A DNA stretch of 64,000 bases from positions 62,001 through 126,000 of the forward strand of contig JAJZRI010000001.1 in NCBI GenBank assembly GCA_021802765.1, written 5' to 3'. This stretch comes from Microcaldota archaeon (GTDB lineage Archaea; Micrarchaeota; Micrarchaeia; Micrarchaeales; CABMGC01). A program made the translations under genes and the position numbers. Below the pieces are notes generated by a model. The model was not told where the DNA came from. It ran no database searches and worked only from the letters and a program-made list of their open reading frames with translations. Shown here piece after piece: positions 25,380-33,615 of the stretch; positions within the stretch are counted from its first letter, which is position 1; the number at the start of each line of letters is the position of its first letter.

Positions 25380-26603
25380 CTATTTGCTTATCCAGACTCC
25401 CTTCGCATCGAGATCCGAAATAATCCCGAAGGTTCCCCGTTCAAGCTTTTGAAGCATGACATCCATGGCCACCTCGCTTGCCGCGCCGTTTGCCATATTC
25501 GATAAGTATTTTGATATAAATGCTATTATGAATGCCTTCTTTGCCTGTGCTTCCTCAAGCCCCCTTGATTGGAGGTAAAAGAGCGCCTCCTTATCTATTG
25601 GCGAGGTGGCTGCGGAGTGCGTAGCCTTGACCTCGTTGCTATAATCTATCGACATATCCGGAAGCGCATCTATGTGGGCATCGGGACTGAGCAGTATCCC
25701 GCGCTCAGTTATCCTGGAGAAGCATCCCTTAGTCCCTTTCTCCACCTTTGCAAATCCCTTCAGCATGCACTGCGAATTGCCATCGAGGACGGCTCCAGAA
25801 TTTAACTGCGCGTGACTCCTGGGTCTTGTATTTGAGATTGAATTGCTAAGATCGAACCTCTGCGAGCCGTTGCCAAAAGCGATCTCATTTATATCGACAA
25901 TGCTCTCGGTGCCTGATGAATCGACTATGCCTCGTGACTTTGTAACATGCCCGCCATTGTAAACAAAATTTGCGCGCAGTTTTGTGCTGTTTCCCACGTC
26001 TGCCTTGTAAAGATTGACCACATCTGTTTCCCTGCCTTCATTATGCAGGGCGTTAATCTCGACCTCGGAGCCGTCTGCTGCGTTTATCTCATGCAGCACG
26101 GCTACTGCGCCTTTCTTTTCGGATTCAGAAACAAATATTTCAAAGACGTTTACCTTTGACCCTGCAGCGGCATTTATGATCACCTGCACTGCGAGTGATT
26201 CGCTGTTGAGAAAGAGCAGGTTTACGCGCTTATCCTCTTTTCCTTCTGCGTTTATCACCAGAAAGTCTCTTGAATACGCATTGACATATGCGGCTAGTTT
26301 GTCGTCACTGCTCTTGAATAGTTTCTTTCCATCAAAGTGTGCGTATAGGTCCTCCCACTTCGCCACCTTAACCAAATCGCCATTTGATTTGGACGCTTCC
26401 CCGGAAACAATCGCGTCGAATTTTATCTTTGTGCTCTCTGATACCTGTCGGGATATCCTTTCCAATTCTTTGCTGTCCTTTGCGTGGTTGCTTTCAGGAA
26501 GGGATACTTCCATTGAGTATTTCTTATACAATGGATTTGACTCTTGCGGCAGCTCACTATAATTAGATAGTGCATCTTTTACGAATTCTTCTCTAGAAAG
26601 CAT
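25380..26603 (-). CDS. sufD: SufD scaffold protein
   Basis: About 407 residues. The beta-helix core and the C-terminal signature GSGTESIVDIN... then SHAQLNSGAVLDGNSQCMLKGFAKVEKGTKG, followed by DAHIDALPDMSIDYSNEVKATHSAATSPIDKEALFYLQSRG, identify a SufB/SufD family member. It is shorter than SufB and sits between SufB and SufC, so it is the D subunit. The ATG at 26603 is preferred over a GTG at 26624 that overlaps sufB. Confidence 0.93.
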   Translation of the reverse strand: MLSREEFVKDALSNYSELPQESNPLYKKYSMEVSLPESNHAKDSKELERISRQVSESTKIKFDAIVSGEASKSNGDLVKVAKWEDLYAHFDGKKLFKSSDDKLAAYVNAYSRDFLVINAEGKEDKRVNLLFLNSESLAVQVIINAAAGSKVNVFEIFVSESEKKGAVAVLHEINAADGSEVEINALHNEGRETDVVNLYKADVGNSTKLRANFVYNGGHVTKSRGIVDSSGTESIVDINEIAFGNGSQRFDLSNSISNTRPRSHAQLNSGAVLDGNSQCMLKGFAKVEKGTKGCFSRITERGILLSPDAHIDALPDMSIDYSNEVKATHSAATSPIDKEALFYLQSRGLEEAQAKKAFIIAFISKYLSNMANGAASEVAMDVMLQKLERGTFGIISDLDAKGVWISK

Positions 26604-26613
26604 GAAATCAGTC

Positions 26614-28029
26614 TCAACCCACACCCTTGCTAGTATCCAGTTTTATAAGTCTCTTGAGCTCTAGCGAATATTCAAGCGGAAGCACCTTTGTTAGGTCCTC
26701 TATGAAACCCAGCACTATCATCGCAGTGGCATCGTCCTCGGATATCCCCCTTGACATGAGGTAGAATATCTCTTCGTCGCTTATCTTCCCAACCTTTGCC
26801 TCATGACTTATCATTGCGTCGCTCCTGTTTATCTGATTGTACGGATAGGTGTTGGTCTTTGCATTTTCGTCAAGAAGAAGGGCATCGCATGAGACGTGGG
26901 ACTTCACGTCTGCCGCGTTTTTGGCAACGTGAAGGAGCCCCCTGAAACTCGTCACTCCGGATCCTTTTGAAACGCTCTTTGAGATTATCTTAGATGTTGT
27001 ATTGGAAGCGAGGTGATATATCTTTCCGCCAGAATCCTGCACCTGCCCCTCGCCTGCGAGAGCTATGGAGAGAACCTCGCCGCTTGACCCTTCGCCCTGA
27101 AGGAATATAGAGGGATATTTCATGTTTATCCTGCTGCCTATATTGGCATCTATCCATTCGACTCGTGCGCCTTCGGCTGCGTGAGCCCTTTGCGTAACCA
27201 GATTGTAGACGTTCTTCGACCAGTTCTGTATAGTTACATATCTTATATGTGCATTCTTCAGCGCCACTAGCTCCACAACGGCTGCATGCAGGGAATTAGA
27301 TGCGTATACCGGAGCGGTGCACCCCTCCAGATACACTACATCTGCACCCTCATCCGCAATTATTAGCGTCCTCTCGAATTGCCCTGAATTTCTTGCATTT
27401 ATCCTGAAGTACGCGTTGAGAGGCATTGGGACCTTTACGCCCTTTGGCACGTATATGAAGCTTCCTCCGCTCCATGTGGCAGTGTTGAGCGCCGCAAACT
27501 TGTTGTCGGTAGGAGGTATTATTCTGCCCCAGTACTTCTTCATGAGCTCCGGATACTTCTTAACGGCGGTATCCGTATCGGTGAATATGACTCCAAGCTT
27601 CTCGAGCTCCTCGTTTATGTGGGAGTACACTACTGAGCTGTCGAATTGCGCTTCCGCTCCGGCAAAGAATTTCCTCTCGGCTTCTGGGACGCCGAGCTTA
27701 TCGAAGGTCTGCTTTATATCATCCGGTACGTTGTCCCACTTGTCGGACTCCTTCTGCGACTTAGGATTCATATAATAATAGAAATCATCGAATTTTATGC
27801 CGCTAAGGTCTGCTCCCCATTGCGGCACTGGCTTGCTCTCGAATATCTTGTACGCTGTGAGTCTCCTCTCGAGCATCCATTCGGGCTCGCCTTTGAGCTT
27901 TGATATGAGCCTGACTACCTTTTCTGATATGCCTTTTGGAAACTCGTCGTAGGACACGTCCTGGTAGAACCCATACTTGTCCAGGTATTCCTTCTTCTCG
28001 ACTACCTCTTCCAGACCTTCATTTGACAT
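26614..28029 (-). CDS. sufB: SufB scaffold protein
   Basis: A 471-residue Fe-S assembly scaffold subunit. Key stretches are the N-terminal GFYQDVSYDEFPKGISEKVV, YIPKGVKVP-like FIYVPKGVKVPMPLNAYFRIN, EGCTAPVYASNSLHAAVVELVA and a late cysteine in VSCDALLLDENAKTNTYP. It ends SHEAKVGKISDEEIFYLMSRGISEDDA, all typical of SufB. It forms nascent clusters with SufC and SufD. Ten bases upstream of sufD and 9 bases downstream of the regulator gene. Confidence 0.95.
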   Translation of the reverse strand: MSNEGLEEVVEKKEYLDKYGFYQDVSYDEFPKGISEKVVRLISKLKGEPEWMLERRLTAYKIFESKPVPQWGADLSGIKFDDFYYYMNPKSQKESDKWDNVPDDIKQTFDKLGVPEAERKFFAGAEAQFDSSVVYSHINEELEKLGVIFTDTDTAVKKYPELMKKYWGRIIPPTDNKFAALNTATWSGGSFIYVPKGVKVPMPLNAYFRINARNSGQFERTLIIADEGADVVYLEGCTAPVYASNSLHAAVVELVALKNAHIRYVTIQNWSKNVYNLVTQRAHAAEGARVEWIDANIGSRINMKYPSIFLQGEGSSGEVLSIALAGEGQVQDSGGKIYHLASNTTSKIISKSVSKGSGVTSFRGLLHVAKNAADVKSHVSCDALLLDENAKTNTYPYNQINRSDAMISHEAKVGKISDEEIFYLMSRGISEDDATAMIVLGFIEDLTKVLPLEYSLELKRLIKLDTSKGVG

Positions 28030-28038
28030 AAGAAAACC

Positions 28039-28374
28039 TTAATTAGCGCCTTTGTTCAGAGCAGAAAACTTGCAATCGAACTTGTTGAGCGTACCACATA
28101 GTGAGCAGATGCATGCCTTAAGCCTTGCCTTGTCTCCCTTTGATATATCAGCCAGATAAGGAGAGAGATCAGAACTCGAGATGCTGTTACATAACCGCTC
28201 AACAGAGACCGAGCACTTTTTGTTCAAGTACTTGCTGACTGCTGCCTGGGCCACGCCGAGCGTCTGCGCTATTCTGCTTTCACTCATCCCGTATTTTTCT
28301 TTCAGTGCCCGAGCTATTACGACCCTTGCCGCAGGTATTACCTCTTCGGATGCACGCTCATAGCCATTGGTCAT
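28039..28374 (-). CDS. HTH regulator with cysteine cluster, probable Suf operon autoregulator
   Basis: A 111-residue protein. A helix-turn-helix (residues ~31-53: MSESRIAQTLGVAQAAVSKYLNK) is followed by six cysteines: C54, C62, C88, C90, C93 and C101. The last four read CICSLC plus C at +8 and look like an Fe-S or zinc site. This layout recalls archaeal HTH proteins of the COG2522 type. As first gene of the suf operon with a perfect 17-bp dyad over its own promoter (28385-28401), it is probably an Fe-S-sensing repressor; the sensing role is inference. Confidence 0.8.
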   Translation of the reverse strand: MTNGYERASEEVIPAARVVIARALKEKYGMSESRIAQTLGVAQAAVSKYLNKKCSVSVERLCNSISSSDLSPYLADISKGDKARLKACICSLCGTLNKFDCKFSALNKGAN

Positions 28375-28384
28375 TTAAAGCACT

Positions 28385-28401
28385 TTATAACAGAGTTATA
28401 A
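28385..28401. promoter_or_regulatory. Probable operator of the suf operon
   Basis: TTATAAC-AGA-GTTATAA is a perfect 7-bp inverted repeat with a 3-base spacer, 10 bp upstream of the regulator start and close to the transcription start predicted from the TATA. A bound dimer would block RNA polymerase. Confidence 0.6.
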
Positions 28402-28409
28402 GAGCTCCG

Positions 28410-28428
28410 CATCTATTTATATTTATCT
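28410..28428 (-). promoter_or_regulatory. TATA box of the suf operon
   Basis: On the minus strand ACAGATAAATATAAATAGA is a strong archaeal BRE/TATA-like element about 26 bp before the dyad centre. It controls the regulator-sufBDCS operon. Confidence 0.55.
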
Positions 28429-28514
28429 GTAATCCCGATACTTTTATCAGGCTCTTGCAGGTTCAAAGATTATGTTTATAACACTTGTTAACAAGATTTA
28501 ATCTGCGTGTTGCT

Positions 28515-28976
28515 ATGCTGCATGACTCATTTTCACACGAATATGCATTTATGGGATTTGACGACCTTAGCCCGAGATACAAGAAGCTCCTGATGTCGGC
28601 AAGGGGTGCAATGAAGAACTATTACGACCCCTACAAGAACAATATGATAGGAGCTTCGGTGCTCACTGAATCAGGGAAGATGATATCTGCAGCCAATGTA
28701 AACAACAGCTCATCGATAAACAGCACATGCGCAGAGCGCTCTGCGATAGCTAAAGCGAATTCGGTTGGTGAGCGCAGGTTTAGGGCAGTTGCAGTTATTG
28801 GGAAGCCTGGCAACGGAAAGAATTACACGATAACGCCGTGCGGGTCTTGCAGGCAAGTCATATATGAATTTGCAAGATACTCGAAAAGAGATCTTGACGT
28901 GATAATGTCAAACGGAACAATGGACAAGATAATAGTGCTAAAGATATCAGAGTTGCTTCCGCTGGCTTACCGATAG
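28515..28976 (+). CDS. cdd: Cytidine deaminase
   Basis: About 153 residues. The zinc-binding motifs are NSTCAERSAIAKA (Cys, Glu proton shuttle) and TPCGSCRQVIYEFA (two Cys), typical of homotetrameric CDA with three Cys ligands. It deaminates cytidine and deoxycytidine for pyrimidine salvage. I chose ATG 28515 (MLHDSFSHEY), downstream of a TATA-like GTTTATAAC at 28473-28481; longer in-frame versions add only unrelated residues. A later ATG (MGFDDLSP) is possible. Confidence 0.88.
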   Translation: MLHDSFSHEYAFMGFDDLSPRYKKLLMSARGAMKNYYDPYKNNMIGASVLTESGKMISAANVNNSSSINSTCAERSAIAKANSVGERRFRAVAVIGKPGNGKNYTITPCGSCRQVIYEFARYSKRDLDVIMSNGTMDKIIVLKISELLPLAYR

Positions 28977-28977
28977 A

Positions 28978-29481
28978 TTAATTTCCATCCATAACGATAT
29001 CGCCAAGTGGGACCTTCTTGCTGTTTCCCCCAAATAGGCGCGTATTGATATATAACATGGAGGAAGGGATAACCTTGACAAACACCCCTCCGTGATCCTT
29101 TACGAAATGCCCCTCATTGGGTTGTGGCACCCAGTGATTATCAGCTGCGAGTCTTTTTGTGCGGATTGAGTATACTTCCTCTATCTCCTCGTCCGGAACT
29201 ATTGTCGCTGTTCCCTCGATCTGCAACCCTATCTGGTACGTCCCAGCTGCAGATTGCGGAGTGAACATGGAAATGGCGACTTTTGGATTTGACTTTATTG
29301 CCTTCATGTGCCGTGTTGCTGCTGGCGATATGAAATATATATTGAACTTGCCATCATAGGAGAAGTACACAGAAGTTACCCATACTCCGCCGACGTCTTG
29401 AGTAGCCACTGAAGCTATTGTGGTGGAGTCAAGGCACTCTCTCACGAGCTTTTCCCATTCGGATTTCTTTTCATTAACCAT
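28978..29481 (-). CDS. Pyridoxamine 5'-phosphate oxidase-like flavin-binding protein
   Basis: About 167 residues with the split-barrel fold: an N-terminal helix (EWEKLVRECLDSTTIASVATQDVGGVWVTSVYF), the strand YDGKFNIYFISPAATRHMKAIKSNPKVAISMF and a later EGTATIVPDEE. These fit the PNPOx-like FMN or F420 family. The exact substrate cannot be read. ATG 29481 chosen (MVNEKKSEWEKL). Convergent with cdd, 1 bp apart. Confidence 0.8.
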   Translation of the reverse strand: MVNEKKSEWEKLVRECLDSTTIASVATQDVGGVWVTSVYFSYDGKFNIYFISPAATRHMKAIKSNPKVAISMFTPQSAAGTYQIGLQIEGTATIVPDEEIEEVYSIRTKRLAADNHWVPQPNEGHFVKDHGGVFVKVIPSSMLYINTRLFGGNSKKVPLGDIVMDGN

Positions 29482-29500
29482 ATTATTTACGCCTGCTTTA

Positions 29501-30247
29501 TTATTGCTTATACACATTATTATTTTTATCCTTGCCAGACTTCTTTATCGTGCTCATCAGACCGTCACCTAACAGGAATGCATTTACCCCGTACTCGTCT
29601 TTAAGCAGTGCGACTATCTGCGCGGAAACATTGCCATTATAGCATACGAATATCTTTCCGCCTAGTTTCGACAACCCTTCCTGGCTCATGCTCGTTATAT
29701 CAACAGGATTCATTCTGGTTATGTAACTGGCATCGACCCCCAATAGGTACGAAACAAAATTTGTAGGCTCTGACCCTAACCATATAATGCTGGACTTGCC
29801 GTCTTTTAAGAGCGACTTAGTGGCATCTAAATCGAGCTCGGGCAGGCTTTCTTTATGCACATCTATGGATTCTTCTATAATGTCTGAAAGCTTCTGCGCC
29901 TCTTTTATCCTAAGACCGGCTATGTGCCAACCACTGCCTTCGGACATTTCGTCCTCACCAGATCCTCTTATACGTATCTGTACGGTCGCAAGGATCTTTC
30001 CATTGGAATTGGTAGTGCCCATTATGTTGTTGAGCATTACGCTGCTAACTCTTGTTGGTGAGACAAAATTATGGCCAAGATATAGGCCCCAGAATGAGTT
30101 GTGTATTATAATAACGCGTTTGTCTGTGACTGCCACTGAGTCCGGAGATATGGAAGAAAGATAGCTCTGCCTCAAAGTCATCAGCACAGTTTCGTTCTTG
30201 TGCAAGAATTGAGTAATGTTCTGCAAGTTAACATCTATAATATGCAT
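29501..30247 (-). CDS. PH-like domain fused to a rhodanese-like domain
   Basis: A 248-residue protein. Residues ~20-130 (VLMTLRQSYLSSISPDSVAVTDKRVIIIHNSFWGLYL ... IRIRGSGEDEMSEGSGWHIAGL) look like a bacterial-type PH domain. Residues ~150-235 include WLGSEPTNFVSYLLGVDASYITRMNPVDI and then KIFVCYNGNVSAQIVALLKDEYGVNAFLLGDGL, a rhodanese-like loop with Cys202 and the terminal LxGG-like GDG. I infer a sulfur-transfer or protein-interaction module. It is close to the 3'-terminal Asn/Lys tail. It precedes the flavin protein in the same orientation. Confidence 0.6.
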   Translation of the reverse strand: MHIIDVNLQNITQFLHKNETVLMTLRQSYLSSISPDSVAVTDKRVIIIHNSFWGLYLGHNFVSPTRVSSVMLNNIMGTTNSNGKILATVQIRIRGSGEDEMSEGSGWHIAGLRIKEAQKLSDIIEESIDVHKESLPELDLDATKSLLKDGKSSIIWLGSEPTNFVSYLLGVDASYITRMNPVDITSMSQEGLSKLGGKIFVCYNGNVSAQIVALLKDEYGVNAFLLGDGLMSTIKKSGKDKNNNVYKQ

Positions 30248-30294
30248 AATGTTATGATATTAATAACCTGCTACGGATGCGTGCCGCACGATTG

Positions 30295-30822
30295 CTAATC
30301 CAAGATGAATTCCCTTTTTATTCTGGCAATCTTCGGGCGTATCACGAACATACAATAAGGCTGCAGCGGATTGGACTTGTAGTAGTTCATATGATAGTCC
30401 TCCGAGGGGTAGAATGCATCTAGTTTTCTAACTTCAGTTGCTATTGGCTTCTCGAAGTTTACAGAGATGCCATTTATATAGGCTACTATCACTTTCTTAT
30501 CCTTCTCATCTTCGTATAATATTATTGAACGATACTGCGAACCCACATCTGCGCCCTGCCGGTCGACCGATGTGGGATCATGAGCAGCGAAGAATATATC
30601 CAGCAGCTTCTCAAGTCCCGTAACGCGTGGATTATAGTCTATCTTTATGACTTCCGCATGCCCCGTACTGCCACTGCATACTTGTTCGTATGTTGGGTTC
30701 TTAGTGTGACCTCCTGCGTATCCGGGCGTTGTCTTGACAACACCCTTAAACATATCAAATATTGCCTGAGTGCACCAAAAACAGCCCCCACCAAGCACAA
30801 TCGTCTTGTTTTTACTGCCCAT
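30295..30822 (-). CDS. msrA: Peptide methionine sulfoxide reductase MsrA
   Basis: About 175 residues. GGGCFWCTQAIFDMFKGV contains the catalytic Cys14; TPGYAGGHTKNPTYEQVCSGSTGHAEVIKIDY is the typical second block, and YHMNYYKSNPLQPYC carries a Cys near the C-terminus for resolution. It reduces the S-epimer of methionine sulfoxide. ATG 30822 is preferred over a TTG at 30831. Last gene of mscL-msrB-msrA. Confidence 0.94.
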   Translation of the reverse strand: MGSKNKTIVLGGGCFWCTQAIFDMFKGVVKTTPGYAGGHTKNPTYEQVCSGSTGHAEVIKIDYNPRVTGLEKLLDIFFAAHDPTSVDRQGADVGSQYRSIILYEDEKDKKVIVAYINGISVNFEKPIATEVRKLDAFYPSEDYHMNYYKSNPLQPYCMFVIRPKIARIKREFILD

Positions 30823-30834
30823 ATTTATCAATGG

Positions 30835-31236
30835 CTATTGACATGCCTCTTTTTCAGGTATAAACTTCATGGAAATTGAGTTCACGCAGTGCCTCTCGTT
30901 TGTCTTAGTAAACCTTTCGCCCTTGAACAGGTGGCCAAGATGGGCACCGCATCTTGCACATGTGAGTTCGCTTGCGGCACCCAGAAGGCTATGCGCATGA
31001 TCTGGATCTACGTGCCTGACCGCACCTTCTATTTCACTATCGAATGCAGGCCATCCGCAATGTGCATCGAATTTGCTATCGGACTTATAAAGAGGCAAGC
31101 CGCACCGTCTGCACACATAAGTGCCCTTCTTGAAGAAATTATCGTACTCTCCTGAAAATGGCGCTTCTGTGCCTTTATGCGCTATTACGGACTCTTCTTC
31201 CTCTGTAAGCTTGTTTAACTTCACCGAATCACTCAA
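30835..31236 (-). CDS. msrB: Peptide methionine sulfoxide reductase MsrB
   Basis: A 133-residue protein. Zinc cysteines are C42, C45, C93 and C96 (VCRRCG and TCARCG). The catalytic Cys117 is in RHCVNSISMKF and the GWPAFDSEI block is conserved. It reduces the R-epimer. Starts at TTG 31236, overlapping the mscL stop by 8 bp; 12 bp upstream of msrA. Confidence 0.94.
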   Translation of the reverse strand: MSDSVKLNKLTEEEESVIAHKGTEAPFSGEYDNFFKKGTYVCRRCGLPLYKSDSKFDAHCGWPAFDSEIEGAVRHVDPDHAHSLLGAASELTCARCGAHLGHLFKGERFTKTNERHCVNSISMKFIPEKEACQ

Positions 31237-31636
31237 GTTTTGAAGTGCAGAAAGGACATCTTATAGCCTTTATTGGTATGCTTGACGTGCAATATGGGCA
31301 AGCCTTTGACGCTGGAGGCACGGGCTGCGGGGGATTTTTGTTGAGAGAAGATAGCTTTGACATTGGTTTTATGACGAAAAAGAATATGGCGATGGCTATG
31401 GAAATGAAGGAAATGACTGAATTTATGAATGCACCTATCAGGAACTGGCTACCATTTATCGTGTAGGTTATGCTAGCAAAATTTACATGCCCAGGTATAC
31501 CTATTATTGGGGTGACTATGTCAGTTACAAGCGCATTAATTAGCGCATTGAATGCTGCACCCATAACGAAAGCAACAGCAAGGTCGAGTATATTGCCACG
31601 GGATATGAAGCCCTTTAACTCATCGATCAAAGGCAT
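31229..31636 (-). CDS. mscL: Large-conductance mechanosensitive channel MscL with zinc ribbon
   Basis: A 135-residue protein. DELKGFISRGNILDLAVAFVMGAAFNALINALVTDIVTPIIG is the MscL pore helix; a second membrane helix spans ~66-90. The C-terminal tail holds a CPYC ... CPFC zinc ribbon (~111-131), seen in some MscL proteins. It opens on osmotic downshock. First gene of an operon with msrB and msrA, a pairing that could link membrane stress and methionine repair. Confidence 0.92.
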   Translation of the reverse strand: MPLIDELKGFISRGNILDLAVAFVMGAAFNALINALVTDIVTPIIGIPGHVNFASITYTINGSQFLIGAFINSVISFISIAIAIFFFVIKPMSKLSSLNKNPPQPVPPASKACPYCTSSIPIKAIRCPFCTSKLE

Positions 31637-31684
31637 GTTATCAGATATAATTTGTAGCGTGTATTTTTATCATTATGCTCGGTA

Positions 31685-33601
31685 ATGGCCGTCATACGTA
31701 TTATTAAACTCTATGTAGAATTATTTGCTGTAAGTGATGGTCGAATGGGCAAGGGCGAATCCTTAATCTCAACCTTGGTGTCGGAATACAGACTGCCGAC
31801 TTTCGCTTTTTCAGGATTACTTGCCGGGATTGTTTTGTACATATTGGGAGACGGCTCCGCAGCATACGTTGTCTGGTATGCTGTACTAGTACTTGGAGGC
31901 ATACCGCTGATAATCGAGACTTTGAAAAAGGTATACGTAGGCGTGTTTTCTGCAGATGTGATTGCGACACTTGCAATAATAGTAGCATTTTTACTTGGCA
32001 ATGCTTTTCCAGGAGCCATAATAGTTATGATGCAGTCCAGCGGAGAGGCACTGGAAAGATACGGTTTCAAACGGGCGTCTTCCTCCCTCGAACAGCTTAT
32101 CGCACGCGCGCCTAAGACTGCAAGGAGAAAGAAGGGTAAGGATATAGAGGAGATACGCGCCGAGGCAGTTGTTGTTGGGGACATACTTGTAATAAGGCAT
32201 GGAGACATGGTTCCGGTCGATGGAGTTGTGACACATGGAATAGCATACCTTGACGAATCTGCGCTGACCGGAGAACCCGTGCCAAAGAAGAAGAAAGCCG
32301 GAGACGCCGTGCTTAGTGGAAGCGTCAATTCATCAGGTACTTTCGAGATGAAGACGTTGAAGAAGAGCAGCCAGAGCGAATATGCAAAGATAGTCGAGCT
32401 CGTAAGGAAGGCGCAGCAGGAGAAGCCTGGAATCCAGAGGCTTGCCGACAGGTATGCGGTCTACTTCACACCACTGACCCTGATAATGGCAGGCGCAGGG
32501 TTTTTGCTTACAGGAAGATTCGAGACCGTGCTGGCCGTGCTCGTGGTGGCAACCCCGTGCCCACTCATAATAGCTGTACCAATAGCAGTGATAGCAGGGG
32601 TGAACAGGGCGGCAAACAGCGGGATAATAGTGAAAAGCGGCGCAGCAATAGAGCAGATAGGCAATGCAGATACCGTATTCCTTGACAAGACTGGCACGAT
32701 AACTTACGGGGAGCCGCTTGTCGAAAGGATAATACCTGTAGGCAAGCATAGCAGCCAGGAGCTTCTTTACAAGAGCGCATGCGTGGAGCAGCTATCCGCG
32801 CACCCTTTGGCCGCGGCGCTTGTCAAGAAGGCAAGGAAGAGCTTCGGCAAGCTTGAAGCGCCAAGGAGGTTCAGGGAGCATCCTTCAAGCGGAGTGGAGG
32901 GATGGATTGGAAAATCACATGTGGCTGTTGGATCCAGGAAATTCTATGAGAAGATAACCGGCATGGAATTCATAGGCGACTACCAGAAGATGGTCGACGA
33001 GGAAAATGAAAAAGGAAGCCTCTGCTCGCTAATAGCAATAGATGGCGACCTTGCCGGTATAATAGTGCTAAAGGACAAGCTCAGGCCAGGCATAAAGAAG
33101 ATGCTTTCCGAGCTTGGAAATATGGGCGTGCAGGACATACATATGCTTACGGGCGACAACGACGCAAACGCAAGAGTTATTGCAGAGGAGGCGGGGCTTA
33201 AGAGCTATGAGACAGGACTTCTTCCCGAGGATAAAGAGAGGATAGTAAGAAAGGCTACTGAAAGCGGCAAAGACACGATAATGGTGGGCGATGGCATAAA
33301 TGACGCGCCGGCCCTAGCCACAGCGACTGTAGGAGTCGCAATGGGAGCAAGAGGTACAGGGATATCGGCCGAGGCAGCAGACGTAGTGATACTTGTAGAC
33401 GATGCCACAAAGATAGGCGAGGCTGTGAAGATAGGGAGGAGAATGCTAAAAATAGCAAAGGAGAGCATATTATTCGGCATCGGTGCGAGTCTTGTGCTGA
33501 TGGTTATAGCCGGATTTGGATACATACCTCCGGCCATAGGAGCTGTGCTCCAGGAAGTCATAGATGTAACAGTTATACTAAACGCACTTAGAGTGCGATA
33601 A
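31685..33601 (+). CDS. Metal-transporting P1B-type ATPase with TPC motif
   Basis: A 638-residue heavy-metal ATPase. TGEP actuator motif (ESALTGEPVPKKK), phosphorylated Asp334 in DKTGT, TGDN and GDGINDAPAL are all present. The transmembrane metal site is T290-P-C-P in VVATPCPLIIAVPIAV, i.e. TPC rather than CPC or SPC. No N-terminal metal-binding domain is seen. The end QEVIDVTVILNALRV fits zinc/cobalt/copper exporters; metal cannot be fixed. A TATA-like TGTATTTTTATC (31660-31671) precedes ATG 31685; ATG 31745 (MGKGES) is an alternative. Confidence 0.9.
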   Translation: MAVIRIIKLYVELFAVSDGRMGKGESLISTLVSEYRLPTFAFSGLLAGIVLYILGDGSAAYVVWYAVLVLGGIPLIIETLKKVYVGVFSADVIATLAIIVAFLLGNAFPGAIIVMMQSSGEALERYGFKRASSSLEQLIARAPKTARRKKGKDIEEIRAEAVVVGDILVIRHGDMVPVDGVVTHGIAYLDESALTGEPVPKKKKAGDAVLSGSVNSSGTFEMKTLKKSSQSEYAKIVELVRKAQQEKPGIQRLADRYAVYFTPLTLIMAGAGFLLTGRFETVLAVLVVATPCPLIIAVPIAVIAGVNRAANSGIIVKSGAAIEQIGNADTVFLDKTGTITYGEPLVERIIPVGKHSSQELLYKSACVEQLSAHPLAAALVKKARKSFGKLEAPRRFREHPSSGVEGWIGKSHVAVGSRKFYEKITGMEFIGDYQKMVDEENEKGSLCSLIAIDGDLAGIIVLKDKLRPGIKKMLSELGNMGVQDIHMLTGDNDANARVIAEEAGLKSYETGLLPEDKERIVRKATESGKDTIMVGDGINDAPALATATVGVAMGARGTGISAEAADVVILVDDATKIGEAVKIGRRMLKIAKESILFGIGASLVLMVIAGFGYIPPAIGAVLQEVIDVTVILNALRVR

Positions 33602-33615
33602 ACAAGGTTTCTCAA

